From Candidatus Omnitrophota bacterium (GTDB taxonomy: Bacteria > Omnitrophota > Gorgyraeia > Gygaellales > Profunditerraquicolaceae), in contig JAGOIJ010000008.1 of the NCBI GenBank assembly GCA_017995695.1, positions 1 to 21,478 of the forward strand: a stretch of 21,478 nt of DNA, given 5' to 3'. The notes under the pieces were generated by a model. The model had not been told where the DNA came from and did no database searches. It saw only the letters and a program-made list of their open reading frames with translations. Of this stretch, positions 1-7,159 are shown in pieces. The number at the start of each line of letters is the position of its first letter. Position 1 is the stretch's first letter. A program made the position numbers and the translations under genes.

Positions 1-1517
1 GATCGTAACCACAACCATACGCCTGCCAAAACGCCGATGCCAATAAACAAAGCAGCAAAAACGCTGCTCCAATTGCCTACAGTCGTAATCGTCTGCCCAA
101 GATAAGGAGAAATACAATATGAAAGAAATACGCGGGGAATAATCCCCAATATAATACATAAGGCTGCTAACACCAAAAGCGCAAACAACATTGCGCCTTT
201 AAGCTCTACGATCTTTTGCTTTGACTGCTTTTTTTCCTGGCCAAGGAATATTGCGTGAATAAATTTAATAAAGCTGGCTAACGTAAGGGCGCTGCCAACC
301 ATCGCTGAAACTAACGCAAAGATAAAGACACTGCGCAATCCAAGCGAAGAAGTATTAAACATACCGACCAAGGTGCCCTGATACAACAACCATTTGGAGG
401 CAAAGCCATTAAAGGGCGGGACGCCAGAGATTGATAAAGAAAAAACTAATCCTGCTGAAAACGTAAGCGGCATATACCGGGCTAGATTTCCCAAACGATT
501 GAGCTCAAAGGTATTCTTTTGCGCGGCAGCTGCCCCTCCGGTCAGGAATAATCCTGTTTTATAGAGCGCGTGGTTAACCATATGGAAAATCCCACCGGCA
601 ATACCTAGAGGAGTCCCGGTGCCAAATCCCAACACCATATATCCTACCTGGCTGATCGCATGAAATGATAATAGCTTGCGTAGATCATGTTGAATTAACG
701 CCAACAATACGGCAAAGAGTATGGTTAGGCTGCCGATCACCAAAAGTATAACCATGGTTGCATGATTCATCACAAAAAAATCAACACAGATGCGCGCTAA
801 AAAGTAAATCCCCAGAAGCTTATCGAGTGAAGCAGGAAGAATTGCCATGACCGGGATAGGAGCGCTTTCCGCAGCCGTGGGAATCCAGCTATGGAACGGA
901 CCGCATCCTGCCTTGGCTAACGCGCCGATAAGCATAAAAATAAATGAACACCACAATAGGGGCGTATCCAACACCACCCCTGACCATTGCGGCATAACTG
1001 TTGTACCGGTAGCTGCGATATACAAACAAATCCCTAACATGAGCGCAAAATCTGCCAACCCTAACACGGAAAGCGCCTTGCGGGCGCTTGCCCCTGAACC
1101 CAAGCTTAGTAGCGCATACAACAAAACCAACGTTGAACCCCAAGCAAAAATAAAGGTAATAAAATCAAGGGAAAGCACGGCTAAATTTGAAAATCCCACC
1201 AACCACACCAAGCAAGAAAAATAACCGCCCTTATCCTCCATATAATCTTTTGAATACAGGCAGGTTATCAAGCCAAAGAAATTTACAAACACTGCAATGA
1301 CGCTAGAAAAAACCGTTAAACCGCACATTAAATAATAATTGCCAAGGAAGTTAACGGCAACTCCGCTTGCCGGCCTAAAAAACATATAGATAGACCAACC
1401 CAGCGCCACAAGAAAAACAGCCAAGGCACAATATACTTTGTGTTTTTTCTGCTTCAACGCCAGCATTACCACACCGGCAAGCAACGGAACTATGAACAAC
1501 AGCAACACTGTTACCAT
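1..1517 (-). CDS. NuoL/NuoM-type proton-translocating membrane subunit of the group 4 hydrogenase, 3' part cut by the window edge
   Basis: An ATG at 1517 opens a frame with no stop to the left edge: 505 codons, C-terminus missing. The translation is very hydrophobic and belongs to the NuoL/M/N-MrpA/D antiporter family, which moves H+ or Na+ in complex I and energy-converting hydrogenases. Visible family landmarks are AKAGCGPFHSWIP (Lys202, TM7 region), a second Lys at 233, RKLLSFHAISQVGYM (about 280-294) and MVNHALYKTGLF (Lys320, TM12 region). In the TM5 region, where NuoM and NuoL carry a conserved Glu after Trp, this protein reads FAWGSTLV, so residue 127 is Gly. The start lies 4 bases after the stop of the upstream paralogue and fits co-translation in the operon. 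It is clearly a pump subunit; whether it is nearer NuoL, HyfB or MrpA cannot be settled without the C-terminus. Confidence 0.9.
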   Translation of the reverse strand, partial: MVTVLLLFIVPLLAGVVMLALKQKKHKVYCALAVFLVALGWSIYMFFRPASGVAVNFLGNYYLMCGLTVFSSVIAVFVNFFGLITCLYSKDYMEDKGGYFSCLVWLVGFSNLAVLSLDFITFIFAWGSTLVLLYALLSLGSGASARKALSVLGLADFALMLGICLYIAATGTTVMPQWSGVVLDTPLLWCSFIFMLIGALAKAGCGPFHSWIPTAAESAPIPVMAILPASLDKLLGIYFLARICVDFFVMNHATMVILLVIGSLTILFAVLLALIQHDLRKLLSFHAISQVGYMVLGFGTGTPLGIAGGIFHMVNHALYKTGLFLTGGAAAAQKNTFELNRLGNLARYMPLTFSAGLVFSLSISGVPPFNGFASKWLLYQGTLVGMFNTSSLGLRSVFIFALVSAMVGSALTLASFIKFIHAIFLGQEKKQSKQKIVELKGAMLFALLVLAALCIILGIIPRVFLSYCISPYLGQTITTVGNWSSVFAALFIGIGVLAGVWLWLR

Positions 1518-1521
1518 ACGG

Positions 1522-2916
1522 TTAACCCATCACCCTCATCAAAAAATTTAGCGGTATCTTGACCAAGAAACCAAATACTAATGACAAAACTCCCAACACA
1601 ACAACAACCTTTACCATAGCAGAGCGCTTGTCTTCTTGAGCTGCGATCTTCTGCTCGCCCAAGAAAACCCGGTCAAACAAACGCATGAGATAAAAAAGAG
1701 TGCCTACTGCGCCGGCGATAGCTGCAAAGCCGGCAACACTCTGCCCTTGCTGAAAGCTCAACAAGACAGTCATAAACTTAGGCCAGAATCCCAGAAAAGG
1801 TGGAAGGCCGATAATAGCGAAAGCGCACAAAAGATAGGCCGTTGCTGTATACGGCATGGTGGTATACAGGCCGCCGAGCTGATTAATATCTTTGGTCTTT
1901 GTCTTATGCTCAACGATTCCCACACACAAAAACAAGCCTGCCTTAGCCAACGAATGCGCGAGGATATAGATCAAAGCAACCATAAAAGCCATACGGCTTC
2001 CTAATGACAAAGCCAGGATCACGTACCCGAGTTGACTGATGGTCGAGTAAGCCAAAATCCTTTTCATGTTGTTTTCGACAAGCGCGCAGGCTGCTCCTAC
2101 TAATATTGTTGCTGCGCTTATCCCTACTGCCCAGGAAAGAAACAACGATGAGGTTAAAAAAGTAACGCCGAATAAACGCGCGAATACATAGACGCCAATC
2201 TTAACCAACACTGCTGCGTGCAGTAATGCGGTGACCGGGGTTGGGGCGACTCCGGCATCAGGAAGCCACGTCTGAAAAGGTAGCTGCGCTGATTTTGAAA
2301 TAATTCCGGCAAACAATAAGAAAGCAATTAAATTAGAAATAGGCTTATCTTGCAAGAGGCTTATCTCAAGCGTCCCATAGGTAAGAAAGATCAGAATAAT
2401 GCCGGCTAATAAAAGCGAAGCGCCCACAAACGTCATCAGCATCGCCCGATCAGCTGCCTTCAGATCTTTTTCTTTACGGTAAAAACCGATCAACCTCCAG
2501 GAGCATACCGAAGTTATCTCCCAGAAACAATACATCAGTAACAGGTTCGCAGAAAATATGAGCCCCATCATTGCGCCCACAAATAAAACCATCCAAAAAT
2601 AAAACTCACCCCGCTGTTCATACTCCTTCATATAGTCTAGGGAGTACAAAGCAATCAACAATGCCACACAGGAAACAACTGCCGCCATGAAAACGCTTAA
2701 CCCGTCAACAACAAAAGAAAAACTAAACCATTCAGTAATCTGCCGATGCCAGCTTATCTCGGAGTTAAGCAAGACCGCGCGCACGGCGCCAATGCTTGCA
2801 GCAAATACTACCCCAAGAATACCCACTGCCGAAAGCGGCTTATATTGTTTCGGCATCAAACTGACGCCAAAAGCCCCAAACAAAGGTACCGCCATGGCTA
2901 TGAAGACTGCATTCAT
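1522..2916 (-). CDS. NuoL/NuoM-type proton-translocating membrane subunit of the group 4 hydrogenase (complete)
   Basis: A 464-residue polytopic membrane protein of the complex I antiporter family (Proton_antipo_M type). Charged residues expected in the ion path are present: Glu133 in FWEITSVCSW (TM5), Lys208 in SKSAQLPFQTWLPDAG (TM7), Lys239 in HAAVLVKIGVY (TM8) and Lys325 in HSLAKAGLF (TM12). The length is close to NuoM/NuoN and lacks the long C-terminal lateral helix of NuoL. Its ATG overlaps the TGA of the PhoU-like gene (ATGA at 2913-2916), so the two are probably translationally coupled. With the next gene it would form the ion-pumping arm of the hydrogenase. Unlike that neighbour, it keeps the TM5 Glu. 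Confidence 0.93.
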   Translation of the reverse strand: MNAVFIAMAVPLFGAFGVSLMPKQYKPLSAVGILGVVFAASIGAVRAVLLNSEISWHRQITEWFSFSFVVDGLSVFMAAVVSCVALLIALYSLDYMKEYEQRGEFYFWMVLFVGAMMGLIFSANLLLMYCFWEITSVCSWRLIGFYRKEKDLKAADRAMLMTFVGASLLLAGIILIFLTYGTLEISLLQDKPISNLIAFLLFAGIISKSAQLPFQTWLPDAGVAPTPVTALLHAAVLVKIGVYVFARLFGVTFLTSSLFLSWAVGISAATILVGAACALVENNMKRILAYSTISQLGYVILALSLGSRMAFMVALIYILAHSLAKAGLFLCVGIVEHKTKTKDINQLGGLYTTMPYTATAYLLCAFAIIGLPPFLGFWPKFMTVLLSFQQGQSVAGFAAIAGAVGTLFYLMRLFDRVFLGEQKIAAQEDKRSAMVKVVVVLGVLSLVFGFLVKIPLNFLMRVMG

Positions 2917-3533
2917 TTTTTTATCTTTTGCAGGTTGCGCGCGATTTTCTTAGTGTGATAATACACCGCGGCCGTAAAATCAAGCATGTTTAAAAACATA
3001 TTACACGCAAACGGGCTACAGACGCCGGCAAGCAGGCGCTCATTATGACGCTTACGATATTCATCTACCAACGTATCAATATGCTCCTCTTTCTTTAATA
3101 CATCCTTAACCTTGCTAGGCGCATCGGCTAAAAGCGCCTGCACAACCTCATGCAATGCGCCGCGCGTTCTTTCGTACAAGGCAACATATTCCTCTACGGC
3201 GTCGTCGCTAAAAAGCAGCTTCTCTTCGATTTTTATCTGGACGCGCTCAAGTATGTCTTTGCAATAATCCCCGATAAGCTCTAGATCGCCTACGATATCA
3301 GCATAGATAAGCGCTTGCGCCTTTTCGGAAGCAGCAGTTGATGAACGGCCAATCTGAATTAGATACGCGGTGAGTTCTTTTTCAAGCGCATTTAACTGAT
3401 CCTCGTGAGCAAAGATAGCCGGAAACAAATCAAGGTCGTGATCCATAAATGCCTGGAAGGTCTGCTCCCACATAGTGAGGGCAATTTGCGACATCGAAGC
3501 AACGCGTGCCTTAACGCTCGGTAGGTTTTCCAT
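2913..3533 (-). CDS. PhoU-like helical protein embedded in the hydrogenase operon
   Basis: A soluble, all-helical protein of 206 residues with no signal peptide or membrane segment. It resembles the PhoU fold found in phosphate regulators and at the C-terminus of Na/phosphate cotransporters. The first repeat has HEDQLNALEKELTAYL (about 43-58) followed by DIVGDLELIGDYCKDI (79-94), which matches the acidic PhoU helix signature (NDLERIGD-type). A second half (about 111-200) repeats a similar helix pattern, including KKEEHIDTLVDEYRKRH and FLNMLDFTAAVYYHTKKIARNL. PhoU domains bind metals and regulate partner membrane proteins; here the partner is unknown. The gene starts 23 bases inside the end of the hydrogenase large-subunit gene and ends in a 4-base overlap with a pump-subunit gene, so it is an operon member. 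No good ribosome binding site is visible; Met14 is a possible alternative start. Family assignment fairly sure, role inferred. Confidence 0.75.
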   Translation of the reverse strand: MENLPSVKARVASMSQIALTMWEQTFQAFMDHDLDLFPAIFAHEDQLNALEKELTAYLIQIGRSSTAASEKAQALIYADIVGDLELIGDYCKDILERVQIKIEEKLLFSDDAVEEYVALYERTRGALHEVVQALLADAPSKVKDVLKKEEHIDTLVDEYRKRHNERLLAGVCSPFACNMFLNMLDFTAAVYYHTKKIARNLQKIKK

Positions 3534-4722
3534 TGAGTTGTGTTTTAAGAAGCTGTGTTTTTTCTTGTGACAGCTTAATCAGATCCCAACCATTCATAAG
3601 TTTTTTATCACTGCGCTTATCCAACACCATCACGCGTTCGGTGCAGCAGTAACATGGATCAACAGCAGCCAACGTAATCGTCGTATCAGAGATGGTCTGG
3701 CCAACAGCGGCAACTTTATTAGAGGCAACGTTGACGTAACTTGGCGCGCGTATCTTATGCCGCACCGGCCTGTTGGTGCCATCGCTGCGAATATAATGGA
3801 AACATTCCCCGCGCGGGGCCTCAACGCGGCCTATCCCCTCCCCTGGCGGGATATCTTGGATGTTGGCATCAATTGAGCCTTGAGGCAATTTTTGCAAACA
3901 TTGCCGTAAGATATTGATCGATTCTTGCATCTCTAAAATGCGCACCACGGCTTTAGCAAAAACGTCGCCGTCTTTTTCCACGATAACATTCCAAGCAACC
4001 TGATCATACACGCCATAAGGATCATCGCGGCGCACATCAATATTAACGCCTGCTGCGCGGGCAGTCGGGCCGACAACGCACCAATCAATAGCTTGCTGTT
4101 CATTCAAAACGCCTACCCCTTTAAGCCGCGCTTGGATTACCGGATCATCCATCACTGCGCCCTTAAACATCTGGACAGCGGGAGCTAACTCATCAAGCAT
4201 CTTCATCAATATAGGGATATCTTCCTTGAGGATATCGCGGCGCACTCCGCCAATCTTGCACATGCCATAATGATTGCGATTGCCCGTAATCATTTCAAAC
4301 ATATCCAAGATCGGCTCACGGTATTTCCATGCCCACATCCAAACAGTATTATAACCGATAAAGTGCCCGGCGAGGCCAAGCCATAACAGATGGCTGTGAA
4401 TCCGCTGCATCTCATCAACAATGGTGCGGATATAGCGCGCCCGCTCGGGGACAACCGCAGCCTCACCCCCTAAGATATCTTCAACCGCTAACACAAAAGC
4501 ATATGGGTGGCTGGAAGAACAGATACCGCAGATGCGTTCCACCAACAAAGAAATCTGATCAAAATGCTTGTGCTCAGAAAGCTCTTCAATACCCCGGTGC
4601 ATATAGCCGATGACAATATCAATATCAACGACTTTTTCCCCTTCTACATAGAGGCGGAAAAACTCGGGCTCTTCCTGCAAAGGATGGTACGGACCGATTG
4701 GAATGACAACTTTATGCGACAT
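3511..4722 (-). CDS. Group 4 [NiFe]-hydrogenase large (catalytic) subunit, NuoD/EchE-like
   Basis: A 403-residue homologue of the 49 kDa complex I subunit and of EchE/HycE/MbhL. Both nickel-site Cys pairs are intact: RICGIC (Cys65, Cys68), followed by a His at 72, and DPCYCCTER (Cys357, Cys360). This separates it from NuoD proper and from cofactor-less Ehr-type relatives, and indicates a real H2-evolving or H2-oxidising NiFe site. About 43 residues follow the second motif. Other family landmarks include HRGIEELSEHK (about 42-52), GPTARAAGVNIDVRRDDPYGVYD and EAPRGECFHY. The start ATG lies 15 bases after the NuoC-like gene, with AAGGAA upstream. The NuoC-like part is a separate protein, as in Ech, not fused as in HycE. 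No maturation (hyp) or endopeptidase gene is in the window. Confidence 0.95.
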   Translation of the reverse strand: MSHKVVIPIGPYHPLQEEPEFFRLYVEGEKVVDIDIVIGYMHRGIEELSEHKHFDQISLLVERICGICSSSHPYAFVLAVEDILGGEAAVVPERARYIRTIVDEMQRIHSHLLWLGLAGHFIGYNTVWMWAWKYREPILDMFEMITGNRNHYGMCKIGGVRRDILKEDIPILMKMLDELAPAVQMFKGAVMDDPVIQARLKGVGVLNEQQAIDWCVVGPTARAAGVNIDVRRDDPYGVYDQVAWNVIVEKDGDVFAKAVVRILEMQESINILRQCLQKLPQGSIDANIQDIPPGEGIGRVEAPRGECFHYIRSDGTNRPVRHKIRAPSYVNVASNKVAAVGQTISDTTITLAAVDPCYCCTERVMVLDKRSDKKLMNGWDLIKLSQEKTQLLKTQLNGKPTER

Positions 4723-4737
4723 GGTTTTAAATTTTCC

Positions 4738-5169
4738 TTATTTTTTATGCCTCAAGGGAAACTCGCCCTCCGGCCATTCATCAATTAACAACAAATGTTT
4801 CAGATTAGGATGGCCGATGAACTGAATACCCAATAATTCCCACATCTCCCGCTCGATCCATTCAGCGCCATGAAACAAAGGCGCGATCGACTGGATCTGG
4901 GGGCTCTTCTTATCCGTTAGTAATGTACGCAGGCTGATAATCTTGCCTGTGGAATCATGAGAAAAATGATACAGGATTTCGATGCCAGCGGGAAGATCAA
5001 CACCCGTGGCTGTAGCAAAACGGCAACCAATATCAGCAAAAAGAATCTTAGCGGCTTCCGGGATATGCTCGGCAGCAACATCACAATAGAACCTGCGCGG
5101 CGATACCTGGACAACCTTAAGAAGCTTATTTGACAAACGCTCCTTTATGTCCGACATCACATCATGCAT
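4738..5169 (-). CDS. NuoC/EchD-like hydrogenase subunit (30 kDa complex I subunit family)
   Basis: A 143-residue soluble subunit of the NuoC (30 kDa) family, which docks on the large subunit at the interface with the Fe-S small subunit. The signature is GAEWIEREMWELLGIQFIGHP (101-121), the usual F.a.WfEREvwDmfGi.F.GHP pattern, followed by DEWPEGEFPLRHKK, where the family typically reads D.eg.PLRKdf. The N-terminal half (about 10-80) has the weak alpha/beta pattern typical of these proteins. The start ATG shares one base with the stop of the NuoB-like gene (TAATG at 5167-5171), which implies coupling. It is shorter than bacterial NuoC and comparable in size to EchD. Identification rests on the C-terminal motif and its place in the operon. 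Confidence 0.92.
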   Translation of the reverse strand: MHDVMSDIKERLSNKLLKVVQVSPRRFYCDVAAEHIPEAAKILFADIGCRFATATGVDLPAGIEILYHFSHDSTGKIISLRTLLTDKKSPQIQSIAPLFHGAEWIEREMWELLGIQFIGHPNLKHLLLIDEWPEGEFPLRHKK

Positions 5170-5594
5170 TACTTCTTCCCCTTCAGTTTCTCAATCAGTT
5201 TTGCGATCCCTGCGATCATCGCTTCCGGCTTAGGAGGACATCCCGGGATATAAACATCAACCGGCACAATATCATCAACCGAGCAAGGACTGTTATAGGA
5301 CTCGCGAAACATGATCCTCCCGCAGGCGCAGCCACCGATGGCCACCACAACGCACGGTTTGGGCGCCTGGCTATACAATTTTTTTAACCGCTCCTTGGTT
5401 TTGTAATTAGGCACACCCGTAACCAATAACGCATCAGCATGCCGCACGCTTCCCACTAGTGCTATGCCGAAACGCTCCACATCGTGGCGAGGCGTTAAGA
5501 GATCAAGGACTTCGATATCGCAGTTGTTGCATGGTGATGTCGCCGCGTGAAACACCCAAATCGATTTTGTTAAGGCTTTAAGTGTGAGATCCAT
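5169..5594 (-). CDS. NuoB/EchC-like hydrogenase small subunit with one [4Fe-4S] cluster
   Basis: A 141-residue member of the 20 kDa complex I/group 4 hydrogenase small-subunit family. It passes electrons to the NiFe site through the proximal [4Fe-4S] cluster. The four expected ligands are visible: Cys22 and Cys25 (SPCNNC), Cys89 (IGGCACG) and Cys119 (YIPGCPPKPE). DALLVTGVPNYKTKERLKKLY (54-74) is the usual DvLlvtG.vt pattern. Extra cysteines at 81, 91 and 104 are not expected ligands. It starts 2 bases after the NuoH-like gene and its stop overlaps the next start by one base. The protein is compact, like EchC, and has no twin-arginine signal, as expected for group 4 enzymes facing the cytoplasm. 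Confidence 0.95.
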   Translation of the reverse strand: MDLTLKALTKSIWVFHAATSPCNNCDIEVLDLLTPRHDVERFGIALVGSVRHADALLVTGVPNYKTKERLKKLYSQAPKPCVVVAIGGCACGRIMFRESYNSPCSVDDIVPVDVYIPGCPPKPEAMIAGIAKLIEKLKGKK

Positions 5595-5596
5595 AT

Positions 5597-6541
5597 TTAT
5601 AGCCCGAACAGCGCTAAGACAACGGCTGCTACCGCTGCTACAGAAACCGGGCCCCAGAAAAATTTCATCGCCTGATGAATTTTTAGCCGCGGGTTAGTAT
5701 TCTTAATCAAAATAATCACGACCAATAAGCCTACGTATTTCAACACCAAAAATAATGGACTTATGTCTTTGCCTAAGAACAATACAATCAAGAAAAGCGG
5801 CATCGCATACAACAGTATAGATTTTGTTAATTTAAATAACGCCAAGGGAAGCCCCGAATATTCAATAAGCACGCCCCCCATGATCTCCTGCTCTGCCTCG
5901 GCAATATCAAACGGAGCCAGGCCAAGCTTTGCCTGCATGCAAACAATCGCCACGAAAAATCCTAAAATCCCAGAATATGAAAATCCCCACAACCCCGTTG
6001 TTGAATAAATATGCGATGAAAGTAACTGCTGATGGCCGATAATCGACTCAAGACCAAGGGCACCCTTGGCCTTCAGGATAATGGCGATAACGACCAGAAT
6101 GAACGGCAATTCATAGCTAAGCACGAGTTTCATTTCCCGCGATGCGCCGACCGAGGCTAAGGGATTACCGGAAGCGCAAGCGCCTATAATAACAGCCAGG
6201 GCCGGAACGATCAAAAGATATACAACCACTATCAGATCTCCAGCAAAACTTTGCTGACCGGATAGCATCACTAATCCTAGGATTGTGCTGACAAAAACAA
6301 CACTCAATAATCCTATATAAGGAGCAATGAGAAATGTGGCCTTCGCCCCCTCGGGAACTATAACCTCCTTGCCCCATAGTTTTACGATATCAACAAAATT
6401 TTGATACCAGGGTGGCCCCTTGCGCCATTGCAGGCGAGCGCTTACCTTACGGTCAACCCAACTTGCAAGCAAACCTGCAATTGAACTAAAAAGGAACCCG
6501 GGAAATATTATATAAGAAAATAGCACGTTAAGCGCATTCAT
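5597..6541 (-). CDS. NuoH/EchB/HyfC-like membrane anchor subunit of the hydrogenase
   Basis: A 314-residue membrane protein of the NuoH family, the anchor that joins the soluble hydrogenase arm to the pump. It shows about eight hydrophobic segments. Cytoplasmic-loop motifs are present: RLQWRKGPPWYQNFVDIVKLWGKE (about 37-59, the family's RkGPp..Q...D..KL..KE), SREMKLVLSYELPF (134-147) and APFDIAEAEQEIMGGVLIEYSG (209-230) with its acidic residues. I chose the ATG at 6541. It overlaps the ferredoxin stop by 4 bases (ATGA) and gives the usual hydrophobic N-terminus. An ATG at 6577 in the same frame would add 12 polar residues and overlap the ferredoxin gene by 40 bases. Confidence 0.94.
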   Translation of the reverse strand: MNALNVLFSYIIFPGFLFSSIAGLLASWVDRKVSARLQWRKGPPWYQNFVDIVKLWGKEVIVPEGAKATFLIAPYIGLLSVVFVSTILGLVMLSGQQSFAGDLIVVVYLLIVPALAVIIGACASGNPLASVGASREMKLVLSYELPFILVVIAIILKAKGALGLESIIGHQQLLSSHIYSTTGLWGFSYSGILGFFVAIVCMQAKLGLAPFDIAEAEQEIMGGVLIEYSGLPLALFKLTKSILLYAMPLFLIVLFLGKDISPLFLVLKYVGLLVVIILIKNTNPRLKIHQAMKFFWGPVSVAAVAAVVLALFGL

Positions 6542-7032
6542 TTTTTCTTGGGCGGTTGCACGTCCTCTTTGGACCATTTACGCGTATGCACTGCCAGATG
6601 CTCTCCAACACAGTAAATATTGTTCTGGAGATCTTCCTCGACTTCCCTAATTTCAATGGCCTTTTCAGGACAGCTCGTTACGCACGAAGGGAGCTTCCCG
6701 CTTGAGCCAATACAATAATCACAGCGTGAATCCAAATAAGGAATAAAATCTTGAAAAATAATGCCGAATGGACATGCGATCGTGCACGCTTTACAACTGG
6801 TGCAGCGCATCTTGTAGCGCTTTAAGTGCCCGTCGCTAGCCCGCTCAAGCGCTTGATGATAACAAGAGTTAACACAGGGCGCTTGTTCACAATGACGGCA
6901 GATTGTGGCAAACGTAGCGTATTCCCGCAAAGACGCCACGCCGTTATTCTGCGGATGGAAAAAATAATCGCACGCCACCTTGCACTCTGCGCAATTGTTA
7001 CATATGTCTAAGTCGACGAATAAACGTTTCAA
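6538..7032 (-). CDS. Four-cluster ferredoxin subunit, HycB/HyfA/DmsB-like electron carrier
   Basis: A 164-residue polyferredoxin with 16 cysteines arranged for four [4Fe-4S] clusters: CNNCAECKVAC (Cys11-21), CRHCEQAPCVNSC (middle), CTSCKACTIACP, and CDYC with CVTSCP near residue 130. This is the DmsB/HycB/HybA-type arrangement, typical of subunits that bridge a redox module to hydrogenase or molybdoenzyme partners. The start codon is TTG at 7032, preceded by AAGGAG with a 7-base gap; the translation from there begins MKRLFVDLDICNNC, which fits the family. It is the first gene of the hydrogenase core and follows the diaphorase genes after a 127-base gap with inverted repeats. It probably links the flavin/FeS module to the NuoB-like small subunit; that link is inferred. 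Confidence 0.93.
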   Translation of the reverse strand: MKRLFVDLDICNNCAECKVACDYFFHPQNNGVASLREYATFATICRHCEQAPCVNSCYHQALERASDGHLKRYKMRCTSCKACTIACPFGIIFQDFIPYLDSRCDYCIGSSGKLPSCVTSCPEKAIEIREVEEDLQNNIYCVGEHLAVHTRKWSKEDVQPPKKK

Positions 7033-7045
7033 CGATTAACTCCTT
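7030..7045 (-). promoter_or_regulatory. Ribosome binding site that fixes a TTG start for the ferredoxin gene
   Basis: On the minus strand AAGGAG (7045 to 7040) stands 7 bases before TTG (7032 to 7030). No ATG or GTG gives a better N-terminus with all four clusters, so the TTG start is well supported. A TTG start with a strong Shine-Dalgarno site can tune the amount of this subunit. Confidence 0.75.
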
Positions 7046-7057
7046 GCGTAAACGCTC

Positions 7058-7079
7058 GTACTTTTCTTCGAAAAGGTAC
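7058..7079 (-). repeat. Second hairpin upstream of the ferredoxin ribosome binding site
   Basis: On the plus strand GTACTTTTC (7058-7066) pairs with GAAAAGGTAC (7070-7079) around a TTC loop: nine pairs with one bulged base. It sits between the larger hairpin (7102-7155) and the AAGGAG of the ferredoxin gene, about 12 bases before the latter. It could influence translation initiation or mRNA processing. No function is shown by sequence alone. Confidence 0.55.
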
Positions 7080-7101
7080 TCGCACGCTGCGGAGTAAATT
7101 C

Positions 7102-7155
7102 GGCCATACGACTTATGTCGCCTGACCTCTCTAGCCGGCTTCATAAGTCGTGGCC
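7102..7155 (-). repeat. Long inverted repeat (hairpin) just after the diaphorase gamma gene
   Basis: ACGACTTATG (7108-7117) and CATAAGTCGT (7142-7151) are a perfect 10-base inverted repeat. Outside them GGCC (7102-7105) and GGCC (7152-7155) extend the stem to 14 pairs if two bases (7106-7107) bulge out. The loop is 24 bases and contains AGCCGGCT. The hairpin starts 4 bases after the stop codon of the gene ending at 7160. No T-run follows, so it is a poor rho-independent terminator. It could be an mRNA 3'-end stabiliser, a processing site or a dispersed palindromic element. Confidence 0.7.
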
Positions 7156-7159
7156 TCAT

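Noticed and set aside
847..1224. Plus-strand open frames across the window, for example 847-1224, 1636-2004 and 8575-9048
   Set aside because: They lie opposite strongly recognisable minus-strand genes, have low-complexity or unrecognisable translations and lack ribosome sites; they are shadows.
5597..6577. NuoH-like start at the ATG at 6577
   Set aside because: It adds a polar 12-residue extension and overlaps the ferredoxin gene by 40 bases. The ATG at 6541 forms the ATGA overlap seen repeatedly in this operon.
7102..7155. Rho-independent terminator after the HydG-like gene
   Set aside because: The stem is good, but the loop is 24 bases and no U-run follows on the minus strand.
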